Source of the DNA: Candidatus Villigracilis proximus | GTDB taxonomy: Bacteria > Chloroflexota > Anaerolineae > Anaerolineales > Villigracilaceae | DNA: 64,000 nucleotides | Direction: 5' to 3' | Assembly: GCA_016715195.1 (NCBI GenBank) | Contig: JADKBB010000002.1 | Coordinates: 62,001-126,000, forward strand | In this document: positions 42,085 to 50,671 of the stretch, piece after piece | Numbering within the stretch: position 1 is the stretch's first letter | Layout: every line of letters starts with the position of its first letter | Notes under the pieces: generated by a model | Database searches by the model: none | What the model saw: only the letters and a program-made list of their open reading frames with translations | Told to the model about the DNA's origin: nothing | Translations under genes and position numbers: made by a program

Positions 42085-43350
42085 ATGCTTCGTATAGCAA
42101 TGCTTTCTTACCATACTTGTCCATTAGCTACTCTCGGCGGAAAAGACACTGGCGGAATGAATGTCTACGTCCGCGATCTGACGCGTGAATTGGGGCGATT
42201 GGGTGTCCATGTGGATGTCTTTACCCGTTCACAAGATGAGCATGTTCCGCATGTTTTGCATGATCTTGGATATGGCAATCGCGTGGTTCATGTACCTTCT
42301 GGCCCTGAGGAACCGCAAGCCAAGAGTCAAATGGCGAATTACATCCCCGATTTTGTGGATGGGATAAAACAATTCGCCGCTGAAAAGGGGATTACTTATG
42401 ATGTGATCCACAGCCACTATTGGATGTCTGGTTTGGCTGCAGAGGCGTTGAGCGATGCCTGGGGTGGAACCCCCATCGTCCACATGTTTCACACACTGGG
42501 TGAAATGAAGAATCGCGTGGCTCGTTCAGAGGGAGAACGCGCGGGCGTGGATCGACTCAATGGGGAGAGGCAGGTTCTCCGTCGAGCGGACCGGATCGTT
42601 GTCGCCACGTTAGCTGAGCAGACACAGTTGAGATTTCTCTACCGGGCAGATGACCGTAAAATGGTCGTCATTCCGCCCGGCGTGGATACGAGTCATTTTT
42701 ATCCAATTCCAGCAGATGAAGCCAAACAGTATATTGGCTTGAGACCTGAGAATCGCATGGTTCTTTTTGTAGGACGTATTGAGCCGTTAAAAGGAGTGGA
42801 TACGCTGATACAAGCCATGTCTTGCTTGGATTTGCAGCAGGCTTATAAGCCTGTGCATTTGGCGATCATTGGCGGTGAACCAAATGTGATTCCTGAAAAT
42901 ATGTCTGAGGAAATGGCGCGCCTGCAAAAGATGTGTGATGACCTGTGCATGGGTGGGATGGTTGTTTTTCTCGGTAAGCGTGGACAGGATACTCTGCCGT
43001 ACTATTATTCCGCTGCGGAAGTGGTTGTGATGCCGTCGCTTTATGAATCTTTTGGCATGGTGGCGTTGGAGGCAATGGCCTGCGGCACACCTGTTGTTGC
43101 CTCTGAGGTGGGTGGGCTTGGTTATCTTGTGCAAAACGGGGTGACCGGTTATACAATTCCAGACAGTGAGCCTGAGGCATTGTGTGAGAAATTATCCTGG
43201 CTATTGGGGGATGCTGATTTGCGCAGTTCAATGGGGCAGCGCGCTGCAAAATATGCAATGGATTATGCGTGGGATAAAATCGCTGCCCAGATTATTGACG
43301 TATACAAAGAACTGGTGAAAAAAAAAGGAAAATACTTTTTTACGACCTGA
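42085..43350 (+). CDS. GT4-family glycosyltransferase (MshA/sucrose-phosphate synthase-like)
   Basis: A 421-residue retaining glycosyltransferase of the GT-B fold. The N-terminal domain shows the loop GGKDTGGMNVYVRDLTREL that binds the acceptor, and SHYWMSGLAAEAL; the C-terminal nucleotide-sugar domain shows VLFVGRIEPLKGVDTLI and the EX7E region SLYESFGMVALEAMACGTPV. It is closest to the MshA/sucrose-phosphate synthase subgroup, which uses UDP- or GDP-sugars with inositol phosphate or sugar phosphate acceptors. Only a weak GGGAA site precedes ATG 42085. It is monocistronic and not part of the exopolysaccharide locus. The C-terminal tail KKKGKYFFTT is basic. Confidence 0.88.
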   Translation: MLRIAMLSYHTCPLATLGGKDTGGMNVYVRDLTRELGRLGVHVDVFTRSQDEHVPHVLHDLGYGNRVVHVPSGPEEPQAKSQMANYIPDFVDGIKQFAAEKGITYDVIHSHYWMSGLAAEALSDAWGGTPIVHMFHTLGEMKNRVARSEGERAGVDRLNGERQVLRRADRIVVATLAEQTQLRFLYRADDRKMVVIPPGVDTSHFYPIPADEAKQYIGLRPENRMVLFVGRIEPLKGVDTLIQAMSCLDLQQAYKPVHLAIIGGEPNVIPENMSEEMARLQKMCDDLCMGGMVVFLGKRGQDTLPYYYSAAEVVVMPSLYESFGMVALEAMACGTPVVASEVGGLGYLVQNGVTGYTIPDSEPEALCEKLSWLLGDADLRSSMGQRAAKYAMDYAWDKIAAQIIDVYKELVKKKGKYFFTT

Positions 43351-43494
43351 CAGTTTGAAAAATGGGACATAGATGAACGCTGATAAAAAACGTTTTTTGC
43401 TCATGCTTACCTGAGTTCACACTGCACTTGCGTTCGATGTAAGCATCTGTGTTTCGTTTCGCGAATGTCTAAAAAATTCTTTCAACAATATAAA

Positions 43495-43533
43495 TATAAA
43501 AATCCGCTGATTTGTGGTCAGCGGATTTTTATA
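43495..43533. terminator. Bidirectional terminator between convergent genes
   Basis: AAAAATCCGCTGA (43498-43510) and its complement TCAGCGGATTTTT (43518-43530) flank a seven-base loop, extended by ATA/TAT. It serves the glycosyltransferase and the NYN-domain gene. The preceding 43351-43490 shows no gene. Confidence 0.92.
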
Positions 43534-43536
43534 TTG

Positions 43537-44298
43537 TTACTCTTTGATTTTTACGAAGAACAAGGTCGAGCCATCCATAACCTGTGTTTTCATGTCAAAG
43601 CGATCTTTTAATTTGTTCATCATTTTTGAAAGTTGCTTGTGCCCGTATGTACGCGGATCAAAAGCCGGGTCCAGTTGATAAAGCGCATTTCCCATGTTTG
43701 CAAGAGATGCCCAGCCATCCTGTTGAACGGCCATTTCAAAAGCCTGAGTGAGAAGAGGCATTGGGTCAGCTTCTTCTTTTTCGTCTTTGGTCTTTTTTGT
43801 TCCACTTTTTTGCGCGCGCGGCTGCGTTTCAGCTTTTTTCTCGACGACTAGATTCTCGGTATAAACAAAAACATCGCAGGCATTTACGAATGGCTTGGGT
43901 GTTTTCTTTTCCCCGATCCCCATGACGAAAATGCCAGACTCGCGAATGCGGGTAGCCAGACGGGTGTAGTCACTGTCACTTGATACCAGGCAGAAGCCAT
44001 CCACCACGCCTGAATGCAAAATATCCATGGCGTCAATGATCATGGCGCTGTCAGTGGCGTTTTTTCCAATCGTATAGCGGAATTGTTGAATGGGTTGAAA
44101 GGCGTGAAAGTTAAGAATTTCCTTCCATGAGTTCATGCTGGTTGTTGTCCAATCCCCGTAAATCCGGCGGACAGTTACCTGACCATAGCGGCCTGCCTCC
44201 ACGAGCATTTGAGAGAGCAGGGCTGCCTGAGCATTGTCACCATCAATAAGCATGGCGATCTTGTTGCGTGAAAGAGAGTTGATCTGTTCGTCTGCCAT
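43537..44298 (-). CDS. NYN-domain RNase-like protein with C-terminal OST-HTH/LOTUS domain
   Basis: About 253 residues from ATG 44298 (MADEQINSLSRNKIAMLIDG); an upstream in-frame ATG at 44337 lacks a ribosome-binding site and homology. The NYN (PIN-like) domain spans about 12-140, with acidic catalytic candidates in AMLIDGDNAQ, ATDSAMIIDAMDIL and CLVSSDSDYTRLATRIRE, the metal-binding pattern of Vpa0982/LabA proteins. After a charged linker, the last 70 residues (LLTQAFEMAVQQDGWASLAN, then YGHKQLSKMMNKL) form an OST-HTH/LOTUS RNA-binding domain. Such proteins probably cleave structured RNA. It stands alone. A TATAAT-like sequence lies just before the start, so the mRNA leader may be very short. 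Confidence 0.88.
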   Translation of the reverse strand: MADEQINSLSRNKIAMLIDGDNAQAALLSQMLVEAGRYGQVTVRRIYGDWTTTSMNSWKEILNFHAFQPIQQFRYTIGKNATDSAMIIDAMDILHSGVVDGFCLVSSDSDYTRLATRIRESGIFVMGIGEKKTPKPFVNACDVFVYTENLVVEKKAETQPRAQKSGTKKTKDEKEEADPMPLLTQAFEMAVQQDGWASLANMGNALYQLDPAFDPRTYGHKQLSKMMNKLKDRFDMKTQVMDGSTLFFVKIKE

Positions 44299-44565
44299 AA
44301 AGATATTATACACTTTTAAATACGCGACCGGTTTCATTGCGATGTGAGTGAAGCATATTCGCCGGGATACTGATGTCCCTTTGCGTTATGATTCTCCCGG
44401 CCCTGTAACCGTTATAATTTTAGTTGTTGCCAGGCACTCAATTTACTCGAAATAAACTTCAGGATGATTGCTGTAGGGTATCATTCTGATAATGTCTACT
44501 AACCTTTACCATATCTTTACAATTGCTTTATGATAAAGAAAACTCAACTTAGGTAAAATCCTCTC

Positions 44566-45249
44566 ATGACTAAAATTCTTGTAATTGATGATGAACCCGC
44601 GATCGTAAATCTTGTGCAGGCTTATCTTAAGCCGGAAGGGTACGAAGTTTTTACTGCCATTGATGGGCCTTCGGGTCTTAAGGCTGTGCGGGCTTTCAAA
44701 CCTGATTTGATCGTGTTGGATGTAATGCTGCCCGGTATGGATGGGCTTGAATTACTTTCACGGCTGCGTCGTGAGTCGCAGGTGTATGTCATCTTATTAA
44801 CTGCCCGCACAGAAGAGACAGATAAGATCGTAGGGCTTTCAGTTGGCGCAGATGATTATGTGACCAAGCCGTTTAGTCCGCGTGAGTTGGTGGCGAGAGT
44901 CAAAGCGGCGTTGAGGCGTATTCAAACAGGATCAGGCTCGGGCGCAGAAGGAAGCGTGCTGGTCTTCCGTCACATGCGAATGGATCTGGATGCGCGTCAG
45001 GTGGCAGTGGATGATCAACTCATTGATCTCACGACCAGTGAATTCGATCTTTTGCGTGTGCTTGCTGAAAATCGCGGGCGCGTGCTCACTCGTGAACAAT
45101 TATTGGAGCGTGTTTGGGGCGGCTCTTATTTTGGCGAGATGCGTGTAGTGGATGTTCACCTTGGGCATGTTCGTCAAAAATTGGGCAACCCCGATTTTAT
45201 TGTAACTGTGCGCGGTGTGGGATATCGCTTTGATGATGAACCTTTATAA
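44566..45249 (+). CDS. OmpR-family response regulator
   Basis: A 227-residue regulator. Residues 1-120 form the receiver domain (KILVIDDEPAIVNL, phosphoacceptor D52 in LIVLDVMLPGMDG, K101 in DDYVTKPFSPREL); residues 130-225 form a winged-helix DNA-binding domain (LTTSEFDLLRVLAENRGRVL, VVDVHLGHVRQKLG, VRGVGYRFDD). It is paired with the kinase gene 13 bases downstream. The 228 bases upstream (44338-44565) contain no other gene; TTTACC and TATGAT 18 bases apart near 44506-44530 could be a promoter. Target genes are unknown. Confidence 0.95.
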   Translation: MTKILVIDDEPAIVNLVQAYLKPEGYEVFTAIDGPSGLKAVRAFKPDLIVLDVMLPGMDGLELLSRLRRESQVYVILLTARTEETDKIVGLSVGADDYVTKPFSPRELVARVKAALRRIQTGSGSGAEGSVLVFRHMRMDLDARQVAVDDQLIDLTTSEFDLLRVLAENRGRVLTREQLLERVWGGSYFGEMRVVDVHLGHVRQKLGNPDFIVTVRGVGYRFDDEPL

Positions 45250-45262
45250 AAGTTGGTGAGCC

Positions 45263-46402
45263 ATGAAAATTATCCGTTCTCATTTGGGCATTAAATTATT
45301 TCTTTCATATTTTGTTGTGATCGTGGTCGGCATGGCTGTGATCGGCATCATCACCAAGATCACCACGCCGCGCGCGTTTGCGCGCCATCTTTTATTCATG
45401 GAACAACAGTTGGGCACAGGGCAGGGACATGGGCAGGGGCAGGGGTTGGGCGCGGGCGGCATGATGTCTGATTTTTATCAAAATTTCCAACAATCATTTA
45501 ATGAGTCGTTGTTGATATCAGTGGCTGCGGCTTCACTGGTGGCATTGCTGGTCAGTTTTATTTTTAGTAAAAATATTCTTGGGCCTGTTTCCGTGATGAC
45601 CAGCGCCAGCCGGAGAATTGCAGAAGGTCATTATGATGAGCGGGTTGAACTGCGCGGCAATGATGAGCTCAATCAACTTGCGGGAAGTTTTAATCAAATG
45701 GCAGAGCAGCTCGAACAGGTTGAATCCATGCGCCGCCAATTGATCGGAGATGTGGCGCATGAACTTCGCACGCCGCTGACCGCGATCAAAGGTACTGCTG
45801 AAGCATTGATGGATGGCGTGCTCCCCGCATCTACAGAAACATATCAACAGATTCATTCTGAAGCCGGACGTTTGAGCCGTCTGGTTGATGACTTGCAGGA
45901 GTTGAGTCGTGTTGAATCCCGATCTACTCAATTGGATATCCACCCTGTGGATTCGGCTTCCTTAATTCAGACGGTGACGAAGCGATTAAAATATCAATTT
46001 GATGAAAAGCGTGTCAAACTGACTTTGAGCCTGCCGCGTGATCCCATACATGTTCTGGCTGATGAAGGGCGCATTCTTCAGGTGCTTACTAATTTGATCG
46101 GTAATGCCTTGCAATACACACCAGAGCATGGAACTGTGACCATTTCGATTGAACGTGACAAAAATGAAGCACTTATTTCCGTCGCTGACACTGGCGATGG
46201 CATCCCTCCGGAACATCTTGCGCGCATCTTTGATCGTTTTTACCGTGTGGATAAATCCCGTTCCCGCGCGCGCGGCGGCTCAGGAATTGGTTTGACGATT
46301 GCGAAGCATCTTGTCGAGTCACATGGCGGCAGAATTTGGGCCAGGAGTGCAGGTAAAGAAAAAGGCAGTGTCTTTATATTTACACTGCCTCTGGCAAAAT
46401 AA
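45263..46402 (+). CDS. Two-component sensor histidine kinase
   Basis: A 379-residue membrane kinase, partner of the regulator upstream. Two spans (about 11-31 and 83-101) enclose a short extracytoplasmic loop rich in glycine and glutamine (GTGQGHGQGQGLGAGG, residues 51-66). A HAMP domain (about 102-155), HisKA with H166 (GDVAHELRTPLTAIKG) and HATPase (LTNLIGNALQYTPEHG, VADTGDGIPPEHLARIFDRF, GSGIGLTIAKHLVES) follow. The loop is low-complexity, so sensing may be by the membrane or by partner proteins. The codons for the Gly/Gln repeat give an extremely G-rich mRNA stretch. Confidence 0.94.
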   Translation: MKIIRSHLGIKLFLSYFVVIVVGMAVIGIITKITTPRAFARHLLFMEQQLGTGQGHGQGQGLGAGGMMSDFYQNFQQSFNESLLISVAAASLVALLVSFIFSKNILGPVSVMTSASRRIAEGHYDERVELRGNDELNQLAGSFNQMAEQLEQVESMRRQLIGDVAHELRTPLTAIKGTAEALMDGVLPASTETYQQIHSEAGRLSRLVDDLQELSRVESRSTQLDIHPVDSASLIQTVTKRLKYQFDEKRVKLTLSLPRDPIHVLADEGRILQVLTNLIGNALQYTPEHGTVTISIERDKNEALISVADTGDGIPPEHLARIFDRFYRVDKSRSRARGGSGIGLTIAKHLVESHGGRIWARSAGKEKGSVFIFTLPLAK

Positions 46403-46419
46403 TTAATGAAAGTGAAGCA

Positions 46420-47082
46420 TTAAGGCTGAATTGGTTTAATTACACCCAGATCTGAAGGAGCGCCGCCAAATAAACCTATATCCGTGCAGGATGGTTTATC
46501 CACGCGCAATAAGACAACTTCGTTTGAAGAAATGTCCACTTGAATAATGGTATTTTGTTGATACACAGAGTCAACAGTTAATTTCAAGGTCACTTGATTT
46601 TGTGCAGGTAAATTTGTGACACAAACCTGCTTGTCGGGATGTTCACGATCTTCATCGATTGCGCGCAATAGAGCGCAATTATTCGGCAGATCCGCCGTTC
46701 CTGTGTTTTTCACAGTGACGTAGGCGTTTGTCACTTCACCCATGCCGTGGCTAATGTCCAGACTGGTGTTACAACCAAGAATATCCACAGTCACAGACTG
46801 TACCAATGCAAGAGTTGGCTTTTCAGTTGGGGTGATCGGCGTACTTGTTAAGGTGGGGGATGGGATTTCGGTATTTGTGGGAGTGCTCGGCGAAAGGACC
46901 GTTACACCTGGTACTATTTCGGTGGAAAGTGTGGGCGTGATAATCATGGGTGTGGCTGTAATAATGCCCGGCGTCCGTGATGGAATGGGAGTCCACACCG
47001 GGAATGGCTGTGGAGAGACACCCCATGCATCACACGCAGTTAGAAAAAATATAAGGATAAGGAAAGCAGATGTTTTCTTCAT
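46420..47082 (-). CDS. Lipoprotein with Thr/Pro-rich linker and conserved beta domain
   Basis: About 220 residues from ATG 47082 (MKKTSAFLILIFFLTAC), a clear lipoprotein signal with cysteine at residue 17; an in-frame ATG five codons upstream is less likely. A 70-residue linker rich in Thr, Pro and Ser (TPIPSRTPGIITATPMIITP) leads to a domain with four cysteines (DILGCNTSLDI, PNNCALLRAIDE, KQVCVTNL, KPSCTDIG) and a beta-sandwich look (NAYVTVKNTGTADLPNN, resembling FxLYD or CARDB-type domains). Surface-anchored; function unknown. It is convergent with the kinase gene. Confidence 0.78.
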   Translation of the reverse strand: MKKTSAFLILIFFLTACDAWGVSPQPFPVWTPIPSRTPGIITATPMIITPTLSTEIVPGVTVLSPSTPTNTEIPSPTLTSTPITPTEKPTLALVQSVTVDILGCNTSLDISHGMGEVTNAYVTVKNTGTADLPNNCALLRAIDEDREHPDKQVCVTNLPAQNQVTLKLTVDSVYQQNTIIQVDISSNEVVLLRVDKPSCTDIGLFGGAPSDLGVIKPIQP

Positions 47083-47110
47083 ACTTTTATTATACATATT
47101 AAATTGCTTA

Positions 47111-47160
47111 AATCAAAAGCAGAGATAAATCTCACTTGAAGAATATCTCTGCTTTTGATT
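47111..47160. terminator. Hairpin terminator
   Basis: AATCAAAAGCAGAGATA and its exact complement TATCTCTGCTTTTGATT flank a 16-base loop. On the minus strand it lies after the glutaredoxin-like gene; A- and T-rich outer arms support terminator use. Confidence 0.78.
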
Positions 47161-47182
47161 GTGTTTTACACAGTGTAGATTT

Positions 47183-47449
47183 TTATGTGTTGGATGTTTT
47201 TGCCCGAAGTTCTTCCCAGCTTGGTTCAACAAGCACGTCACCATCAGGGAAGATGATGGTTGGAACGCTTTTATTTCCTTTGTTTACAGTGACTACGAAT
47301 TCAGTTGCTTTATCGTTGCCTTCCAGCCCGACGCGCAGGTATTGAATCCCATTCGTGTCAAAGAATGCCTTTGCCCTGTGGCAATCAGGACAATATTCGG
47401 TTGCATACATCACAATCTGTGATGGTTGTGTGGTGTATAGATCAGTCAA
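47183..47449 (-). CDS. Glutaredoxin-like (mycoredoxin-type) protein
   Basis: An 88-residue thioredoxin-fold protein with redox motif CPDC in YATEYCPDCHRAKAFF and the cis-proline region SVPTIIFPDGDVLVEPS. It reduces mixed disulphides in the cytoplasm. It is very similar to the N-terminal 85 residues of the thioredoxin reductase fusion encoded just upstream on the same strand (49 bases apart), so one probably arose from the other. The two genes are likely co-transcribed and work as one thiol-reduction system. Confidence 0.92.
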   Translation of the reverse strand: MTDLYTTQPSQIVMYATEYCPDCHRAKAFFDTNGIQYLRVGLEGNDKATEFVVTVNKGNKSVPTIIFPDGDVLVEPSWEELRAKTSNT

Positions 47450-47498
47450 GATATTATTCTCCTCGTTTTTTTAGTCGAAACATTATTGTAATTTACTT

Positions 47499-48710
47499 TT
47501 ATTCGCCGATTGTTTTTAAATATTCTCGAATAGCGAGCGCGGCTGAGGCGCCCTCGCCCGCAGCGGAGGCGGCTTGTTTTGTGGAGCCGGCGCGTACGTC
47601 GCCAGCAGCGAAAATGCCGGGAACGCTGGTCATCATATACTCTGTTTTAACAAAACCCCATTGATCGAGATTGGCGGTTCCTTTTAGCAGGTCATTGTTA
47701 GGGGTTAGCCCGATAAATACAAACACGCCGTCATAATTGAGTTCTTTGCTTTCGTTTTTATTTTTGTCTTCAACAACGACAGACTCAAGTTTGTTTTTTC
47801 CACGCAGCTCCTTGATGTTGTGGTTAAGCAGGACACGCATATTTTCCTTCTCAGCCACTTTGTTCTGTAATATTCTGCTTGCTTTTGGTTCCTGTGAGTT
47901 TACGATAATATCAACCTGCGCGGCAAATCTGGTTAAGAAAAGACCTTCCTCGAAGCCGCTATTCCCTCCGCCGACCACCAATACTTTCTTCCCCTTGTAG
48001 AAAGCACCGTCACAAGTAGCGCAAAAATGGACGTTTATGCCAATCAACTCATCTTCACCGGGAATATCCATACGGCGATAACGTGCGCCAGAAGTAAGCA
48101 GAATAGCCTTGCTGTGATAACGTCTGCCTGAACTGGTCTGCACAATATGGTATTGCCCATCCCTTTTGATCTCGGTTACTTCCTGTGCTTGCAGGAGTTC
48201 CACTCCAAATTTGCGCGCCTGCCTGCTCAAACGCTCTGCAAAATCTGCTCCTGAGATGCCCTCATCAAAACCCGGAAAGTTATCCAAGGTTTGCGTTATA
48301 CCAGCCTGGCCGCCAATTCCTGATTTTTCAATAACCAGAGTGTCCATTCCCTCACGCGCCAGATATAACGCAGCCGTTAGTCCTGATGGGCCACTACCAA
48401 TAATGATGACATCATAGTATTCTTTGCTTGCTTCGGCCTTTAGTCCAAGTTTTTCAGCAAGCTGGGAATTGGATGGCTCTACAAGAATTTCGCCATCAGG
48501 GAAGATAATTGTAGGAATAACCCGCATCCCGTTGTTAAGATTTTCCACAAAAGTCACCCCTTCTGGAATCTCTTCAATATCAATGTTTATATATTGTACG
48601 CGATGCTCTCCAAAGAATTTTTTTGCCCGTTTACAGTCAGGGCACCAAGCAGTGCTATAAATGGTAATGACAGAAGGTTGTAAGTTGAAAAGTTCCGGTT
48701 TTTGGTCCAT
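47499..48710 (-). CDS. trxB: Glutaredoxin-thioredoxin reductase fusion
   Basis: A 403-residue fusion. Residues 1-88 are a glutaredoxin/mycoredoxin domain with C23-P-D-C26; residues 98-403 are a low-molecular-weight thioredoxin reductase: FAD-binding VIIIGSGPSGLTAALYLARE, redox pair C230-A-T-C233 (NVHFCATCDGAFY), NADPH-binding VLVVGGGNSGFEEGLFLTRF, and the final FAD motif GIFAAGDVRAGSTKQAASAA. Electrons would pass from NADPH to the linked glutaredoxin domain. The typical NADPH-binding HRRxxxRA pattern is replaced by VNSQEPKAS, so NADPH preference is not certain. It is followed by a free-standing copy of the glutaredoxin domain. It is divergent from the exopolysaccharide locus. Confidence 0.92.
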   Translation of the reverse strand: MDQKPELFNLQPSVITIYSTAWCPDCKRAKKFFGEHRVQYINIDIEEIPEGVTFVENLNNGMRVIPTIIFPDGEILVEPSNSQLAEKLGLKAEASKEYYDVIIIGSGPSGLTAALYLAREGMDTLVIEKSGIGGQAGITQTLDNFPGFDEGISGADFAERLSRQARKFGVELLQAQEVTEIKRDGQYHIVQTSSGRRYHSKAILLTSGARYRRMDIPGEDELIGINVHFCATCDGAFYKGKKVLVVGGGNSGFEEGLFLTRFAAQVDIIVNSQEPKASRILQNKVAEKENMRVLLNHNIKELRGKNKLESVVVEDKNKNESKELNYDGVFVFIGLTPNNDLLKGTANLDQWGFVKTEYMMTSVPGIFAAGDVRAGSTKQAASAAGEGASAALAIREYLKTIGE

Positions 48711-48897
48711 TTTATTTCCTTTCGTATACAGATAGATTTTTAGCGTTTATTCTTACTCAGTTGACGACCTGTTTTTGTAAAAAAAAGCAACTTATATATA
48801 AAGGAGCGTGAATGCGATTTTATTTGTCGTATTTCTATGTTAAAATCGGTTCATTGATTTTGATATGTAATTGATATGTAATTTTTTAGGTGCTAAC

Positions 48898-49758
48898 GTG
48901 ACAAATCTTAAGAGATCATTTTTCTGGATTGCATTTTATTTGCTGCTTGTGCTGGTACTTGGTCAGTTGGATCGTTCCAATACGCCAATTATTAACTTTG
49001 CGGCATATTTTTATCTTACCGCCATCATTATTGTGCCGGTAATGATTTTCGTTCCCTCTCTGCACAAGGTTTCCGTTTTTGTTCCCATGTTTTTCTGGGG
49101 CGCAATTTATTTTGCTCTTTTTCAGATCATTGACCGTGAACTAACAGCCACACTGGATATGGAAGTAATTATTTTGGAAATTGTAATACTCGAAGTTGGA
49201 GTGTGGCTTTCATATCAATTGGCTGTTGGAATTGAAAGTTCTGAATCGCTGATGGATGCTCTTGCTCAAGGGACATTCCCTCATCGTGCTCTTGAAATGG
49301 AATCTGCTTCAGAACAGTTGAAAATTGAATTTGCCCGAAGCAGGCGCTATCATCGGCCATTATCCTTGCTGGTGGTTCATGCCTATCCCAAAGATGAAGA
49401 AGTTGTACGGGAGATGTTGAAAAGTTTGCAGCACGATGTATTATCCCGGCTTTCCAATGCACGTATTGGGCAGTCAATTGGTGAGGCGGTTCGTCAGACC
49501 GATTTGCTTATTCGGGATCATGTAGGTCGGTTTGTTATTTTATGCCCAGAAACTGATTTGGAAAGCGCTATTTTTTTGGCTGAACGCATTTGTAAAATTG
49601 TTGAAGAGCGCGCAGGACTGCATGTCAATTGCGGCGTGGCATCCTTTCCTGATGAAGCATTAACTTTTGAAGACTTGTTACATTTGGCGCGAGACCGTTC
49701 AAAGCAATCGTTGATACCCCAAAGATCCATTGATGCCACTGAGAAAGCTATAAAATGA
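48898..49758 (+). CDS. Membrane protein with degenerate GGDEF domain (PelD-like candidate c-di-GMP receptor)
   Basis: About 286 residues from GTG 48898, which has TTAGG upstream; a TTG at 48871 is in frame but poorer. Four hydrophobic spans (about 10-22, 31-52, 58-77, 88-110) precede a GGDEF-like domain from about 145 (ARSRRYHRPLSLLVVHAY). The catalytic GGDEF is replaced by HVGRF (208-212), so cyclase activity is not expected. Exactly five residues upstream is R199-Q-T-D202, the RxxD inhibitory site that binds c-di-GMP. Four spans plus a degenerate GGDEF with an intact I-site recall PelD. The end overlaps the sugar transferase start (ATGA 49755-49758), so it heads the exopolysaccharide operon. 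Binding is inferred. Confidence 0.8.
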   Translation: MTNLKRSFFWIAFYLLLVLVLGQLDRSNTPIINFAAYFYLTAIIIVPVMIFVPSLHKVSVFVPMFFWGAIYFALFQIIDRELTATLDMEVIILEIVILEVGVWLSYQLAVGIESSESLMDALAQGTFPHRALEMESASEQLKIEFARSRRYHRPLSLLVVHAYPKDEEVVREMLKSLQHDVLSRLSNARIGQSIGEAVRQTDLLIRDHVGRFVILCPETDLESAIFLAERICKIVEERAGLHVNCGVASFPDEALTFEDLLHLARDRSKQSLIPQRSIDATEKAIK

Positions 49759-50438
49759 CAAGTATGACACTAACTCCTATCGATCAGAATGCATGGATTA
49801 ATTCCTTTGATCCAAAGAAACGCATCATTACGGGGCGTGCTTATTTCTTCTTTAAGCGGACGATTGACCTTGCTCTGGTCCTTTTGAGTGCTCCTTTTTG
49901 GCTTCCTGTTATTTGTGTCATTGCGGTAATTATTACCATCACCTCTCCCGGAGCCCCTGCAATGTTTACACAATTACGAACCGGGAAAGGCGGCAAGCGT
50001 TTTAGCATGTATAAATTCCGCTCAATGGTTCCGAATGCTGAGGCGCTGAAAGAAACATATGCTCATTTGAACGAGCTGCAGTGGCCGGATTTTAAAATTA
50101 CCAATGATCCGCGCATCACCAAAGTAGGCAGGATCTTGCGAAAGACAAGTTTGGATGAGCTGCCCCAGTTGTTCAATGTCTTAAAAGGCGATATGAGTCT
50201 TGTGGGACCGCGTCCAACTTCTTTTGGAGCAGAGACCTACAAGCTGTGGCATACCGAAAGATTGGATGTTGCGCCAGGTTTGACCGGCTTGTGGCAGATC
50301 ATTGGCCGCGCACAACTTGAGTTTGATGATCGTTTACGCCTTGATATAGCCTATATCGAACGGGCTGGCATTTGGTTTGATATAAACATTCTCTTTCATA
50401 CGGTTACTGCGGTATTTAAGCAAAGAGGCGCTCATTAG
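49755..50438 (+). CDS. Undecaprenyl-phosphate sugar phosphotransferase (priming glycosyltransferase)
   Basis: A 227-residue enzyme of the bacterial sugar transferase family (WcaJ/EpsL C-terminal type), which transfers sugar 1-phosphate from a UDP-sugar to undecaprenyl phosphate and starts polymer synthesis. A single membrane helix (about 34-60) is followed by LRTGKGGKRFSMYKFRSMV, TNDPRITKVGRILRKTSLDE, LPQLFNVLKGDMSLVGPRPT and APGLTGLWQIIGRAQLEFDD, all family signatures. It is short, without the N-terminal CoA-binding-like domain. It is translationally coupled to the PelD-like gene. Sugar identity is unknown. Confidence 0.93.
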   Translation: MTSMTLTPIDQNAWINSFDPKKRIITGRAYFFFKRTIDLALVLLSAPFWLPVICVIAVIITITSPGAPAMFTQLRTGKGGKRFSMYKFRSMVPNAEALKETYAHLNELQWPDFKITNDPRITKVGRILRKTSLDELPQLFNVLKGDMSLVGPRPTSFGAETYKLWHTERLDVAPGLTGLWQIIGRAQLEFDDRLRLDIAYIERAGIWFDINILFHTVTAVFKQRGAH

Positions 50439-50545
50439 CGTATTACGAGTTTCGGGTTTTTAGGGGGGAGTGCAACATCATCTATTTTTGTAGTGATTAC
50501 CGATATAGAGCCGAGAATTTAAGAGGGTATCCCATTGGTACTAGC

Positions 50546-50579
50546 ATTAAGTAAAATTTATTATCCTTACGGGTATAAT
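50546..50579 (+). promoter_or_regulatory. Candidate promoter before the chain-length gene
   Basis: A perfect TATAAT at 50574-50579 is preceded by GGG in an extended position, but no good -35 lies 17 bases upstream. The 233-base gap 50439-50671 otherwise shows nothing recognisable; it may carry an internal promoter. Confidence 0.35.
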
Positions 50580-50671
50580 ATTATTTCTTTGCAAAAATGC
50601 AAGGTCTGTGTTTTTCGAGATTGTTTGATTTATTTTTTGAAAGTTATCAAAAAGCAGAAAGGATAATTTAT

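Noticed and set aside
48859..48882. Tandem TTGATATGTAA repeat before the PelD-like gene
   Set aside because: Only two short AT-rich copies; it may be regulatory but nothing supports a specific claim.
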